Assembly (NCBI RefSeq): GCF_016909185.1
Contig: NZ_JAFBFH010000014.1
Location: 54,443 to 118,442, forward strand
DNA: 64,000 bases
From: Siminovitchia thermophila
Lineage (GTDB): Bacteria > Bacillota > Bacilli > Bacillales > Bacillaceae_C
Reading direction: 5' to 3'
Each line of letters begins with the position of its first letter. Position 1 is the first letter of the stretch. The translations under genes were made by a program, and so were the position numbers. Below the pieces are notes generated by a model that had not been told where the DNA came from, made no database searches, and worked only from the letters and a program-made list of their open reading frames with translations. Below, one piece after another: positions 26,037 through 34,193 of the stretch.

Positions 26037-27344
26037 TTGAATATTTATGCGTGGATAGGACTGATGGGAATTCTTTTACTCTCCAGTGTTCCGCTGTTCA
26101 AAAAGTCACAACGATCAAAGGGGAATATCCTGCGATTTGCCGTCACAACGGTGATTGTATTGGGTGTCATCTTTTTTGTTGAAGTAATGGGTGTTTCTTT
26201 TATACTGGCGATTATCGCAGGCTGTATTCTTTTGATTTTATTGGATAAAAAAACATACACGAAAAAAAGAATGATGATTTACGCCTCTTTGACACTCATC
26301 ATTATAACAGTCTTGTATTTTTTATTGAAACATAATCCCGAGTACACATTAAACCACCTGATGAAACATCCAGAAAGCTCTTCTTTATTTGTTGCGATGA
26401 ATGATGAAGAAATGATTACGTATCAATCTGATATACCGCGGCCGCTGGCAAGTGTTGTAAAAATCATCGTCGCCATCGAATACGCCTATCAAATTGAAAA
26501 TGGCGATTTGCATAAAGACGCAACCGTTCCACTAGAAACAGTCAATCGTTATTATATAGAGAATACCGATGGCGGCGGCCATCAAAAATGGCTGGAACAA
26601 ATGGAGGAAGCAGGTCAAATTGAGAATGATAAAGTGAAGCTGCGCGATATCGCAAAAGGAATGATTGCCTTTAGCTCCAATGCAAACACTGATTATCTGA
26701 TTGATGTACTGGGCGTTGAAAGCATCAACAATCGCATCGACCAATTAGCGTTAAAAGACCATGACGATGTGTATCCTCTTGTAGGAGCATTGTTAGCATT
26801 AAATGAATATAAAAAGGAAAAAAAAGATACTGACTGGCAAAAAGAATTAAGAGAAATGTCTGATGAGAACTATAAAAAAGAGGCCCTTATACAAAGCGAA
26901 AAAATGAAGCATAAAAAGATAACAGTTGCAGGGGTAGACCTTTCTGTAAAAGAACAGCGTGTTTGGTCTGACCGCATGCCAAAAGCCTCTCCAGCCACAT
27001 ACGGAAGACTGCTTCATATGATCTCCAGAGAAGGCTTCCCTTCAGAAATATCCCATACATTACGAGACCTGATGGAATGGCCAATGGAAATGATCCCGGA
27101 AAATAAAGAACATTATCGCTACATTGGAGCAAAAGGAGGCTCGACTGCCTTTATTTATAATCAAGCGATGTATTTTGAGGATCTTTCTGGCAATCAAATG
27201 GAATTTGTGCTGTTCATGGATGACTTATCATTATGGGAGTCAATGATGCTGCAATTTCATTCTAATTCTTTTATTGTAGAAATGGTGAATAATAAACAGT
27301 TTCGAAAAAAAGTCCAATCCACACTGCAAGCTTACGCAAAATAA
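26037..27344 (+). CDS. membrane-anchored serine beta-lactamase-fold hydrolase
   Basis: 436 residues from TTG 26037, 8 nt after AAGGAGG (a TTG 3 nt earlier is also possible). Residues 1-100 contain three or four transmembrane helices. The rest is a class A beta-lactamase-like domain: active-site SxxK as SVVK at 139-142, SxN as SSN in FSSNANTDYLIDVLG, and KGG in AKGGSTAFIYN in place of KTG. A Glu equivalent to class A Glu166 cannot be placed, so a D,D-peptidase or esterase activity is as likely as beta-lactamase. The catalytic part should face outward. Preceded by a three-unit repeat array that may affect its transcript. Confidence 0.75.
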   Translation: MNIYAWIGLMGILLLSSVPLFKKSQRSKGNILRFAVTTVIVLGVIFFVEVMGVSFILAIIAGCILLILLDKKTYTKKRMMIYASLTLIIITVLYFLLKHNPEYTLNHLMKHPESSSLFVAMNDEEMITYQSDIPRPLASVVKIIVAIEYAYQIENGDLHKDATVPLETVNRYYIENTDGGGHQKWLEQMEEAGQIENDKVKLRDIAKGMIAFSSNANTDYLIDVLGVESINNRIDQLALKDHDDVYPLVGALLALNEYKKEKKDTDWQKELREMSDENYKKEALIQSEKMKHKKITVAGVDLSVKEQRVWSDRMPKASPATYGRLLHMISREGFPSEISHTLRDLMEWPMEMIPENKEHYRYIGAKGGSTAFIYNQAMYFEDLSGNQMEFVLFMDDLSLWESMMLQFHSNSFIVEMVNNKQFRKKVQSTLQAYAK

Positions 27345-27436
27345 GCGTTGAGCAATTTAACTGTGCTAATTCTTGTCAGCTTGGCGATTTTGGTATCCAT
27401 CGTCATGGAGCAGGATTCAATTTAATTCTTTACTCG

Positions 27437-27474
27437 GCTTGTGGAAAAAGCAATTGTTTTCCACAAGCTTTTTT
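27437..27474 (+). terminator. Rho-independent terminator
   Basis: GCTTGTGGAAAA and TTTTCCACAAGC pair over 12 bp around 8 nt, followed by TTTTTT. Ends the 26037 transcript. Confidence 0.85.
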
Positions 27475-27597
27475 CGTTTGAAAATCTTCCGGAAGAAGAG
27501 TGAGCGGCCTTTAGGTTCCTAGTCGCATTTATTATCTGGTTATTAAAATAATTACGAATAAAAATCTTTCCATTGTCATGAGTGTTCATCTTGTGTA

Positions 27598-27624
27598 TAT
27601 TGTATATATAGTGTATATACAATA
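27598..27624 (+). promoter_or_regulatory. operator of the YtrA-type GntR regulator
   Basis: TATTGTATATA (27598-27608) and TATATACAATA (27614-27624) are perfect 11-bp arms separated by TAGTG. The site ends 21 bp before the regulator start, where GntR/YtrA autorepressors bind. Confidence 0.7.
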
Positions 27625-27645
27625 TTTGATTAGAGGGTACCCAAT

Positions 27646-28020
27646 ATGCAAATTATCATATCCAATAGTTCTAAGGCACCCATTTATGAGCAAATTGCCA
27701 ACCAAATAAAAAAGCTTATTTTAACCTCCCAATTAAAGGAGGGTGAGCCTCTGCCTTCCATGAGGCAGCTGGCAAAGGATTTACAAATAAGTGTCATTAC
27801 GACGAAAAGGGCTTATGAGGAATTGGAGAAAAATGGCTTTATTTACTCGATTGTAGGAAAAGGCTCGTATGTGGCAGAACAAAACGTAGAAATCATTCAT
27901 GAAAAGAAGCTGAAGGTCATGGAAGAAAAGCTGGTGGATGCGATTCAGAATGCCAAAGAAATGGGCATAAGCCTATCAGAGCTTAAAGAAATGCTGACGC
28001 TATTATATGAGGTGGATTGA
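27646..28020 (+). CDS. GntR-family regulator, YtrA subfamily
   Basis: 124 residues. Residues 1-75 form the GntR winged helix (PIYEQIANQIKKLILTSQL, then LPSMRQLAKDLQISVITTKR, then AYEELEKNGFIYSIVGKGSY). The C-terminal 45 residues form only a short helical dimerisation arm, the hallmark of the YtrA subfamily, which regulates ABC transporters in the same operon (known). The stop falls 3 bp before the ATPase start. A 27-bp operator candidate lies just upstream. Confidence 0.88.
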   Translation: MQIIISNSSKAPIYEQIANQIKKLILTSQLKEGEPLPSMRQLAKDLQISVITTKRAYEELEKNGFIYSIVGKGSYVAEQNVEIIHEKKLKVMEEKLVDAIQNAKEMGISLSELKEMLTLLYEVD

Positions 28021-28022
28021 GA

Positions 28023-28883
28023 ATGGAAAACGTCATCGAACTGCGAAATGTAGAAAAAACGTTCAAGGGTTTTCAATTGCAAAATTTTTCCTTGGATGTA
28101 AAAAAAGGTTATGTTACTGGAATGATAGGCCCTAATGGGGCGGGGAAATCAACTACGATTAAATTGATCATGAATTTAATAAAAGCAGACCGCGGGACGA
28201 TCAAGGTCTTTGGCATGGATTATGAAAAAAATGCAAAAAATATCAAAGAAAAAATTGGCTTTGTCTGTGATGAAAATGTGTTTTATGAAGATTCAACTTT
28301 AAAAGCGATGAAAAATATTATACGTCCTGCATATACACAATGGGATGAGAGTCAGTTTAACTACTATGTTGAATTATTCGAACTTCCGCTAAAGAAAAAA
28401 GTAAAGACTTTTTCTAAAGGAATGAAGATGAAAGCTTCGCTGGCCATGGCTCTATCCCATCATCCAGAATTGTTAATCATGGATGAACCAACATCTGGAC
28501 TTGATCCTGTATTTAGAAGGGAATTGTTAGAAATTCTTCGCGAGTTAATGCTTACAGGAGACAAAACGATTTTGTTTTCAACGCATATTACAACAGATTT
28601 AGATCGGATTGCGGATTATATTACCTTTATACATGGCGGAAGGCATATTTTCACAAAGGAAATGTATCAAATTGAAGAACAGTATGCCATCGTAAAAGGC
28701 AGCCTTGATTTGCTGGATGCCGATACTGAGAAAGAATTTATTTCAATCAGAAAAACCGAAAGCGGCTTTGAGGCATTGACAGAACATAAAGAACGGGTGA
28801 TGAACATATTTGGGGAAGAAGCCATAATAGAAAAACCAACGTTAGAAGACATCATGTATTATACAAATAAAGGAGAGGTCTAG
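28023..28883 (+). CDS. ABC transporter ATPase (YtrB-like)
   Basis: 286 residues from ATG 28023, 7 nt after GAGGTGG. Walker A GPNGAGKSTT near 38, signature variant FSKGMKMKASLAMAL, Walker B LLIMDEPTSGLDP, H-loop FSTHITTDLDRI. C-terminal 70 residues form the short accessory region common in ABC-2 drug or peptide exporters. Works with the membrane protein encoded next; controlled by the YtrA-type regulator. Export substrate unknown; such operons often respond to cell-wall antibiotics. Confidence 0.88.
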   Translation: MENVIELRNVEKTFKGFQLQNFSLDVKKGYVTGMIGPNGAGKSTTIKLIMNLIKADRGTIKVFGMDYEKNAKNIKEKIGFVCDENVFYEDSTLKAMKNIIRPAYTQWDESQFNYYVELFELPLKKKVKTFSKGMKMKASLAMALSHHPELLIMDEPTSGLDPVFRRELLEILRELMLTGDKTILFSTHITTDLDRIADYITFIHGGRHIFTKEMYQIEEQYAIVKGSLDLLDADTEKEFISIRKTESGFEALTEHKERVMNIFGEEAIIEKPTLEDIMYYTNKGEV

Positions 28884-29498
28884 ATGTTGGATTTGATTAA
28901 AAAAGATGTTCGAATTCAGAAGAACTATTTTATTTTTTATTTAGCCCTTATTGGTTTTTTTGTATGGGAAAATATCCCAAATGCCACGATTGTTGTTGCG
29001 ATGAGTTTAGCTTTTATAATGAATACCTTGTATTATGACATGAAGGATCAGGTGAATATTTTATTAAACTCTTTGCCTTACACGCGAAAAGAAATTGTCA
29101 GCTCAAAGTATGTCGGTACAGTTCTTTATACAACAGGCGTAGTGCTGTTGGTTTATATGGGACATTTACTCATTAATGGAAATATCTCCGCATTTTCATT
29201 GGAAAATATCTTGGTTGGCTTTGGATTGGTGATGTTGATTACGTCATTTAGCATACCGTGCTCTTATATATTTAAACCGCAGCATGTACTGATGGGCGGC
29301 ATGATTTTAATGGCTATTTATTTACTTACCTTTAAATTAATTTCTGAATTTTTTCAGGAGTCATTTCGGACTTTTATCAACTGGTTGATGAAAACTCCTG
29401 ATGTACAGCTTTATTTGATGGGCGGCATCTTCGTTCTTATCTTGTTCGGGTTATCTTGGTTACTTTCCATTGGAATTTATGAAAGAAAAGCCTTTTAG
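28884..29498 (+). CDS. ABC-2 type permease subunit
   Basis: 204 residues, ATG directly after the ATPase stop, with GGAGAGG upstream. Six hydrophobic segments with an N-terminal LIKKDVRIQKNYFIFYLALI and the NTLYYDMKDQVNILLNSLPY-type loop seen in ABC-2 permeases of the YtrC/YhcI kind. Forms the membrane part of the exporter with the 28023 ATPase. Operon ends at the following terminator. Confidence 0.82.
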   Translation: MLDLIKKDVRIQKNYFIFYLALIGFFVWENIPNATIVVAMSLAFIMNTLYYDMKDQVNILLNSLPYTRKEIVSSKYVGTVLYTTGVVLLVYMGHLLINGNISAFSLENILVGFGLVMLITSFSIPCSYIFKPQHVLMGGMILMAIYLLTFKLISEFFQESFRTFINWLMKTPDVQLYLMGGIFVLILFGLSWLLSIGIYERKAF

Positions 29499-29520
29499 GT
29501 GACTGAAACCGAAGAGTGGA

Positions 29521-29552
29521 AGAAACAGCTTTCGCTCTTCTGTTTCTTTTTC
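29521..29552 (+). terminator. Rho-independent terminator
   Basis: AGAAACAG (29521-29528) pairs with CTGTTTCT (29540-29547), then TTTTC. It lies 22 bp after the permease stop. Confidence 0.65.
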
Positions 29553-29640
29553 GATGGTTGAATAGCATGAAAGTATTTCTCGATTGCGGAACGAGTAACA
29601 AATGGGAAAAAAGAGATTATTTTTGCCGATTGCCGAATTT

Positions 29641-29792
29641 TATCCCGCATGTAAGGTGCCATATACACCACATCAAGACTTGAGTAGATACAAAAGGTCG
29701 AAGTGGGAGAAAACGGCAAAATGCCCGATTCGTTCAACTAATATTCAGTAGGAGGTGGAAGGAAACGCCTACTGGATGAAACTTCACTTTAT
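29641..29792 (+). repeat. dispersed two-hairpin repeat, locus C (one unit)
   Basis: Starts TATCCCGCATGTAAGGTGCC and ends ACTTCACTTTAT. Divergent copy: hairpin 1 is weakened (GGTGCCATAT / AACGGCAAA), while hairpin 2 is kept as TTCAGTAGG/CCTACTGGA with one G:U-type change. It lies 39 bp upstream of the 29831 frame. Confidence 0.85.
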
Positions 29793-29830
29793 TTGGTGAA
29801 GAATGAGTGAACGAAGAGGAAATAGGGAGT

Positions 29831-30070
29831 ATGTCAAGGTTCATGATAGTAAGAATCATTCTACTTGTGGTAGCAGAAGCTTTTACACATATTTTTTCTG
29901 AATTCGGCTTTTTAAAGAAAGTCTTGGCGCTCCTTATAGCCATTATGTCAATCGGATACCTTGCATTACGCCATCAGAATGAAAAGCAGGACGTGCTGTT
30001 GCCGATCTCAGTTTTAGCTAAACGCAAAGCGAGAAGTTGGGACATGCTACTTCCGGGTTTTCCCATATGA
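29831..30070 (+). CDS. possible small membrane protein
   Basis: 79 residues from ATG 29831 (AGGAAATAGGG just upstream; an earlier GTG at 29807 is less likely). One clear hydrophobic helix (RFMIVRIILLVVAEAFTHIF) and a second (VLALLIAIMSIGYLAL), then a charged tail. The last 20 residues (KRKARSWDMLLPGFPI) look unlike a natural end, so it may be a truncated gene. Family unknown. Followed by a good terminator. Confidence 0.35.
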   Translation: MSRFMIVRIILLVVAEAFTHIFSEFGFLKKVLALLIAIMSIGYLALRHQNEKQDVLLPISVLAKRKARSWDMLLPGFPI

Positions 30071-30127
30071 GATAGCAAAACGTCCTATCAGTATAAAATC
30101 TAGCGACATTTGAATACCGTTTTTCTG

Positions 30128-30163
30128 AAGAGGTTTTTCCATGGCAAGGAACCTCTTTTTTTT
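30128..30163 (+). terminator. Rho-independent terminator
   Basis: AAGAGGTT (30128-30135) pairs with AACCTCTT (30150-30157), with TCC/GGA extending the stem, then a run of T. Confidence 0.8.
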
Positions 30164-30278
30164 CATGCTCTGCCTCGGATTTTCACTTCTGTTCGGGTTT
30201 TCTTAACCTGGGCTAAAAAGCAGAATTAGAATGCAAGAAAAGAGAAGAACATGAAGTGTAAGGCTGGTAAGGTAGTTT

Positions 30279-30424
30279 TATCCACCATATAAGGTGCCGT
30301 AAGCCTCCCACATCAAAATCTTGAGTGAATACAAAAGATCTAAGTGTGAGAAAACGGCACCTAAAAGCCCGATTGGTTCAACTAACATTCAGTAGGAGCC
30401 CTACTGAATGAAGTTTCACTTTAT
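30279..30424 (+). repeat. dispersed two-hairpin repeat, locus D (one unit)
   Basis: Hairpin 1 AGGTGCCGT/ACGGCACCT with inner CTCCCAC/GTGTGAG; hairpin 2 in the short-loop form CATTCAGTAGG-AGC-CCTACTGAATG, 11 bp with a 3-nt loop. It ends at ...TTTCACTTTAT, 16 bp before the GTG start of the permease, so hairpin 2 would lie in the leader of that mRNA. Confidence 0.92.
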
Positions 30425-30440
30425 GAAAGAGGTGTGGCCA

Positions 30441-31715
30441 GTGGAAAAACGATCGATTGGGTTATATGAAGGTGTCGCATTGTATATTGCCGCGATTCTT
30501 GGTTCGGGTGTCCTTTTTTTATCCGGTGTAACGGCTTCGATAGCAGGACCGGCATCTATACTGTCTTGGTCCATCGTGGTGATGATCAGCTTTCCGCTTG
30601 CTTATTCATTTGCCTGTCTGGCTCGTGAATATCCCGACGCTGGAGGAGCAGCCACCTTTGTTCGGCGTTCCTTTGGTGATCACTTAGGCAATGTGGTTGG
30701 CTGGTTATATTTTGTCACTGCCGCGGTTGGCCAAACGGTTGTCTCGATGTCTGGTGCTTTTTACATCAGCCTTGCTTTTGGGCTGGACGATTTTGAAAGG
30801 GCAGGGATGGCGATCATCATCTTGCTGATTGCGGGGATAGCCAATTATCATGGTGTTGTGGTAAGCGGTAAAGTTGCGTTGGTGATCAGCGCCTGTCTGC
30901 TTTTTTTATTACTTTTTACAGTGCTTGTCTCATTAGTCCATATCGAATGGGGAAATTTCACGCCCTTCGTTTCTAATGGCTGGTATTCTATTGGAAAAGC
31001 AGTAACCGTTATTTTTTGGTCATTTTTTGGATGGGAAGCTATTTGCAACCTCGCTCATCATTTTAAAAAGCCGGAAAAAAATATTGTTCAAAGCACGATT
31101 GTCAGCGCCGTAATCATAAGCATATTGTTCCTGGCATTAAGCTTTGTTACAATCGGCACCGGAACATACGGAAATATAGACAGCAATTTATCGCCAATTG
31201 GCGTGCTGATGGGAGAAACAATTGGAGTAGGAGCTCAAATAGTGACGGCCATTTTAGCCCTCATTATATGTATTGGAACGTCTAATGCATTTGTAGCCAG
31301 TTTGGCCCAACTCGGATATTCGTTGGGAAGATATGGGGCTTTTCCCAAAAAGCTCGCCGTTTTACATGGAACAAAACAAATTCCCAGACGCATGGTGATA
31401 TTTGTCGTTGCCTTTGCAATAGTGGGAGTTGTTACGACAGAGTTCTATTCAATGTCTTTCAATGATATTCTGTTTATACCGACCTCCTTGGGTGTATTTG
31501 TATATATTCTTTCAATGGCGGCAGGTGTTAAGCTGTTCGCTAATCGCACATTTCCTTGGTGGTGCTCGCTCCTATCACTTATTCTGTGTATATTAGTACT
31601 GCCGTTTTTTCAATTGTATTTGACAGCCCCATTCATCGTCATTGTGTTGTATGCGGGCTATATGGCACTACAGAAAAAGGTTTGGCCTTCAACTGGCGAG
31701 CATTTCCATGATTAG
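30441..31715 (+). CDS. APC-superfamily amino acid permease, YjeH-like
   Basis: 424 residues from GTG 30441, with AAAGAGGTG upstream; an ATG at 30408 lies inside the repeat and is unlikely. Twelve hydrophobic segments. N-terminal GVALYIAAILGSGVLFLSGV carries the glycine-rich unwound helix 1 of APC transporters, and REYPDAGGAATFVRRSFG matches the conserved loop after helix 2. Overall pattern is closest to E. coli YjeH, an exporter of methionine and branched-chain amino acids (known). Direction and substrate here are inferred. Single gene. Confidence 0.82.
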   Translation: MEKRSIGLYEGVALYIAAILGSGVLFLSGVTASIAGPASILSWSIVVMISFPLAYSFACLAREYPDAGGAATFVRRSFGDHLGNVVGWLYFVTAAVGQTVVSMSGAFYISLAFGLDDFERAGMAIIILLIAGIANYHGVVVSGKVALVISACLLFLLLFTVLVSLVHIEWGNFTPFVSNGWYSIGKAVTVIFWSFFGWEAICNLAHHFKKPEKNIVQSTIVSAVIISILFLALSFVTIGTGTYGNIDSNLSPIGVLMGETIGVGAQIVTAILALIICIGTSNAFVASLAQLGYSLGRYGAFPKKLAVLHGTKQIPRRMVIFVVAFAIVGVVTTEFYSMSFNDILFIPTSLGVFVYILSMAAGVKLFANRTFPWWCSLLSLILCILVLPFFQLYLTAPFIVIVLYAGYMALQKKVWPSTGEHFHD

Positions 31716-31869
31716 AAATGAAGCATTCACTAGCAGTAAGCCTGATGATTAAGAAACCGAGGTAAAAGGTGAAGTGTAGTTGGTGTTCAACACCCGGTAA
31801 AAGCTTGATGGGGCTCAACAAACAATCAGTGGAGTATTGAGTTTCACTTGATAAAAGGGGAGGTTGCTG

Positions 31870-32448
31870 ATGGCAGCGGAAACTGCATTTTCAACGGCAT
31901 TCATGTGGGAAGCGGTTGTTACGTGTAATCAACAATATGATGGCAAGTTTTTTTATGCCGTGAAAACAACAGGCATATTTTGTCGGCCTTCTTGTAAATC
32001 CAAGACCCCGAATTACAAAAATATTTGTTTTTTCAAAACGGCCAAAGATGCCTTGCAACAAGGGTTTCGGCCGTGTAAACGATGCAAGCCCGAATTGCAC
32101 GTTGACATGTATGATCCTCAATTAGAAGTGGTGGAACAAGCAAAAAACTATTTGGAAGATCACTACCATGAAAAAATTTTACTACGCACTTTAGCAGGAG
32201 AAATTGGAGTAAGCCCGTACCATTTAAATCGGATTTTCAAAGAGAAAACGGGTTTTACTCCTCATATGTACCTGGAACATATGAGAATTGAAAAGGCGCG
32301 GAATTTACTCTTGTCTACGGCTTACAGCAGCACTGAAATTTGCTTTCAAGTAGGGTACCAAAGTTTTTCCAGCTTTTACAGGCAGTTCAAAAAAATATCC
32401 GGCTGTTCACCAAAACAATTTAGAACGGAAAAGGGATGGAAGTTGTGA
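31870..32448 (+). CDS. adaA: AdaA: methylphosphotriester-DNA methyltransferase and transcriptional activator
   Basis: 192 residues from ATG 31870, after GGGGAGG. Residues 1-80 form the Ada zinc domain: Cys38 and Cys42 (GIFCRPSC) and Cys69, Cys72 (FRPCKRCKPE); Cys38 is the expected methyl acceptor. Residues 85-190 form an AraC helix-turn-helix pair (LAGEIGVSPYHLNRIFKEKT, then STEICFQVGYQSFSSFYRQF). In B. subtilis, AdaA takes methyl groups from DNA phosphotriesters and then activates adaA-adaB (known). No adaB or alkA follows; a CRISPR relic and repeats do. Cytoplasmic, DNA-bound. Confidence 0.9.
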   Translation: MAAETAFSTAFMWEAVVTCNQQYDGKFFYAVKTTGIFCRPSCKSKTPNYKNICFFKTAKDALQQGFRPCKRCKPELHVDMYDPQLEVVEQAKNYLEDHYHEKILLRTLAGEIGVSPYHLNRIFKEKTGFTPHMYLEHMRIEKARNLLLSTAYSSTEICFQVGYQSFSSFYRQFKKISGCSPKQFRTEKGWKL

Positions 32449-32596
32449 CTTTGCTAAGTGGGCTATCCTTGTCACGTTTCTTTTTCTACGGATATGCGGC
32501 TCCCGAGATCCTCAAATAGAACGCTGAAAATGGGAGGATATAAAAGAGTAGTTTCAACCAGAAGGCTTTCTATATGTATCCAAACTAATGAAGTTT

Positions 32597-32719
32597 CGTG
32601 GATTGAAATAGATCACTGTAATAGATTCTTATATGACCAAACGAGCGCACTCTATAATTGTGCGTGGATTGAAGTCACGAGAAAACCCAGATGAATGCTC
32701 GTCAATGACAAGTCGCACT
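32597..32719 (+). CRISPR. decayed type I-C-like CRISPR remnant (2 spacers)
   Basis: A 32-nt repeat at 32644-32675 (GCGCACTCT ... GTGCGTGGATTGAAGT) matches the type I-C repeat consensus in length, palindromic arms and GTGGATTGAA tail. Upstream, CGTGGATTGAAAT ending at 32609 is the 3' part of a preceding repeat. Downstream, GTCGCACT starting at 32712 is the 5' part of a following one. This leaves spacers of 34 nt (32610-32643) and 36 nt (32676-32711), normal for type I-C. The outer repeats have lost their other halves. No cas gene is present, so the array is dead. Confidence 0.6.
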
Positions 32720-32807
32720 AAAGATATCACCATAGTAAGGGTTTTGAGAAAAAAGTGACTAAAACACTTGAGGTGACCACTAACGTTCCTATGATTGTCT
32801 TCTCTTT

Positions 32808-33250
32808 TATCCCGCATGTAAGGTGCCATATAACCATTTCAAGACCTGAGTTGATACAAAAGGTGTAAAACGCACCTAAATGCCCGATTGGTTCAACTAA
32901 CATTCAGTAGGAGATGGAAACTCCTACTGAATGAAGTTTCACTTTATCCCGCATGTAAGGTGCCGTAAGGCTCCCACTTTCAAAATCTTGAGTGAATACA
33001 AAAGGTCTAAGTGTGAGAAAACGGCACCTAAATGCCCGATTGGTTCAACTAACATTCAGTAGGAGATGGAAGAAAACGCCTACTGAATGAAGTTTCACTT
33101 TATCCCGCATGTAAGGTGCCGTAAGGCTCCCACTTCAAAATCTTAAGTGAATACAAAAGGTCTAAGTGTGAGAAAACGGCACCTAAATGCCCGATTAGTT
33201 CAACTAACATTCAAGGAGAAAAGCATTCCTTGAATGAAGTTTCACTTTAT
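32808..33250 (+). repeat. dispersed two-hairpin repeat, locus E (three units in tandem)
   Basis: Units start (CCCGCATG) near 32811, 32948 and 33105. The first has a degenerate hairpin 1. Units 1 and 2 carry hairpin 2 as CATTCAGTAGG...CCTACTGAATG (loop lengths differ), while unit 3 carries the other form, ATTCAAGGA/TCCTTGAAT. Both sequence types of hairpin 2 therefore occur in one array. Confidence 0.93.
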
Positions 33251-33403
33251 TTTGAACTCCCCCTTGGTTTTATCCAAAATCCCATCTAAAACGGCATAAA
33301 AATGCCCGAGAATCTCTAAATAGATGAAACTTATTTCGAAGTCAGGACGTAACTACTATAGTCTATACTTGAAGTGAAAGAACGAATGATAGGGAGGATC
33401 AAA

Positions 33404-33805
33404 ATGAAATTATATGTAGTCGACAGAATTAGGACGAATAATTTTCATGACGGCCAATTCATTGGAAAAATCACAACGATGTGGGAGGAAGCTTATCGCC
33501 ATCTGGGACAACATCAAGATGACATATTTGGGGTTTATTATGATTATGAATCAGATTACAAAGGCGATTATTCATTAAGCGTTGCCATTGAAGATCGTTT
33601 TGGTGAGACATGTATTGAAATACCGAAAAGCGAAAATTATAAAATTTTTAAAGTGGATGCCAGTGATGAGCAAGGTGTCGTAAAGACTTGGGGAAAGATA
33701 TGGGAACAAGAAGAAGCGGGATTATTGGCGAGAGCTTACTCCTATGATTTTGAAAAATACTTACCAAATGGAGACATTGAAATTCATATCGCGGTTCAAT
33801 CATAA
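33404..33805 (+). CDS. GyrI-like effector-binding domain protein
   Basis: 133 residues from ATG 33404, after AGGGAGGATC. It is a stand-alone AraC/GyrI-like small-molecule-binding domain: KITTMWEEAYRHLG, then IFGVYYDYESDYKGDYSLSV, then NYKIFKVDASDEQGVVKTWG and IEIHIAVQS, the paired beta-alpha-beta repeats of the fold. No DNA-binding part. Likely cytoplasmic ligand sequestration or hydrolysis, as in Cass2 and SAV2435-type proteins (family knowledge); ligand unknown. Confidence 0.75.
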   Translation: MKLYVVDRIRTNNFHDGQFIGKITTMWEEAYRHLGQHQDDIFGVYYDYESDYKGDYSLSVAIEDRFGETCIEIPKSENYKIFKVDASDEQGVVKTWGKIWEQEEAGLLARAYSYDFEKYLPNGDIEIHIAVQS

Positions 33806-34193
33806 AGGATAAAAAAACTCATTTTGAATGTTCTCCCTTCACAATAAAACAGGCCCAGCGGCCTGTTTTCGTTTCATTCAATGATGATCGTCTTGCCTCG
33901 GATCGACTGCTGCAAAAACTCTTCAATACTCTTGGATACTTCCGTCGTTTTATTCCAACAGGTGAAACAGAAATCCATTCTCAAAAACCTTTTTTTGTTT
34001 TTTTATTGTTTCATTTGATCGATCTTTTTTTCAGCGGCTTTGCCTTTTTAAAGTAATAAGGTCAACACGATGTCCGATTTTGTCTTGAGTGGCTATAACA
34101 TTTTCTCTCCAGGATGAATGTTTATGTTTACGCCACGGGTGGCAGGCCCTATGGTATCTTTAAAATAGAGCTTGTTTTAAAGGAGGAAGAAGG
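33806..34193. other. intergenic stretch with terminator and a short minus-strand frame
   Basis: Holds the terminator at 33846. A minus-strand frame (33874-33978, 34 codons, ATG present) ends KSIEEFLQQSIRGKTIIIE and begins with a CFTCW motif; it looks like the end of a lost protein rather than a gene. No further signal is clear before the HAD gene. Confidence 0.35.
33846..33875 (+). terminator. Rho-independent terminator
   Basis: AAAACAGGCC-CAGC-GGCCTGTTTT, a perfect 10-bp stem with tetraloop and T-rich tail, 40 bp after the GyrI-like stop. Confidence 0.85.

Noticed and set aside
29495..29737. Minus-strand frame of 80 codons after the ABC-2 permease
   Set aside because: It runs through a terminator and into the dispersed repeat, with no start signal.
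32458..32694. Plus-strand frame of 78 codons after adaA
   Set aside because: It spans the CRISPR remnant and has no ribosome binding site or family resemblance.
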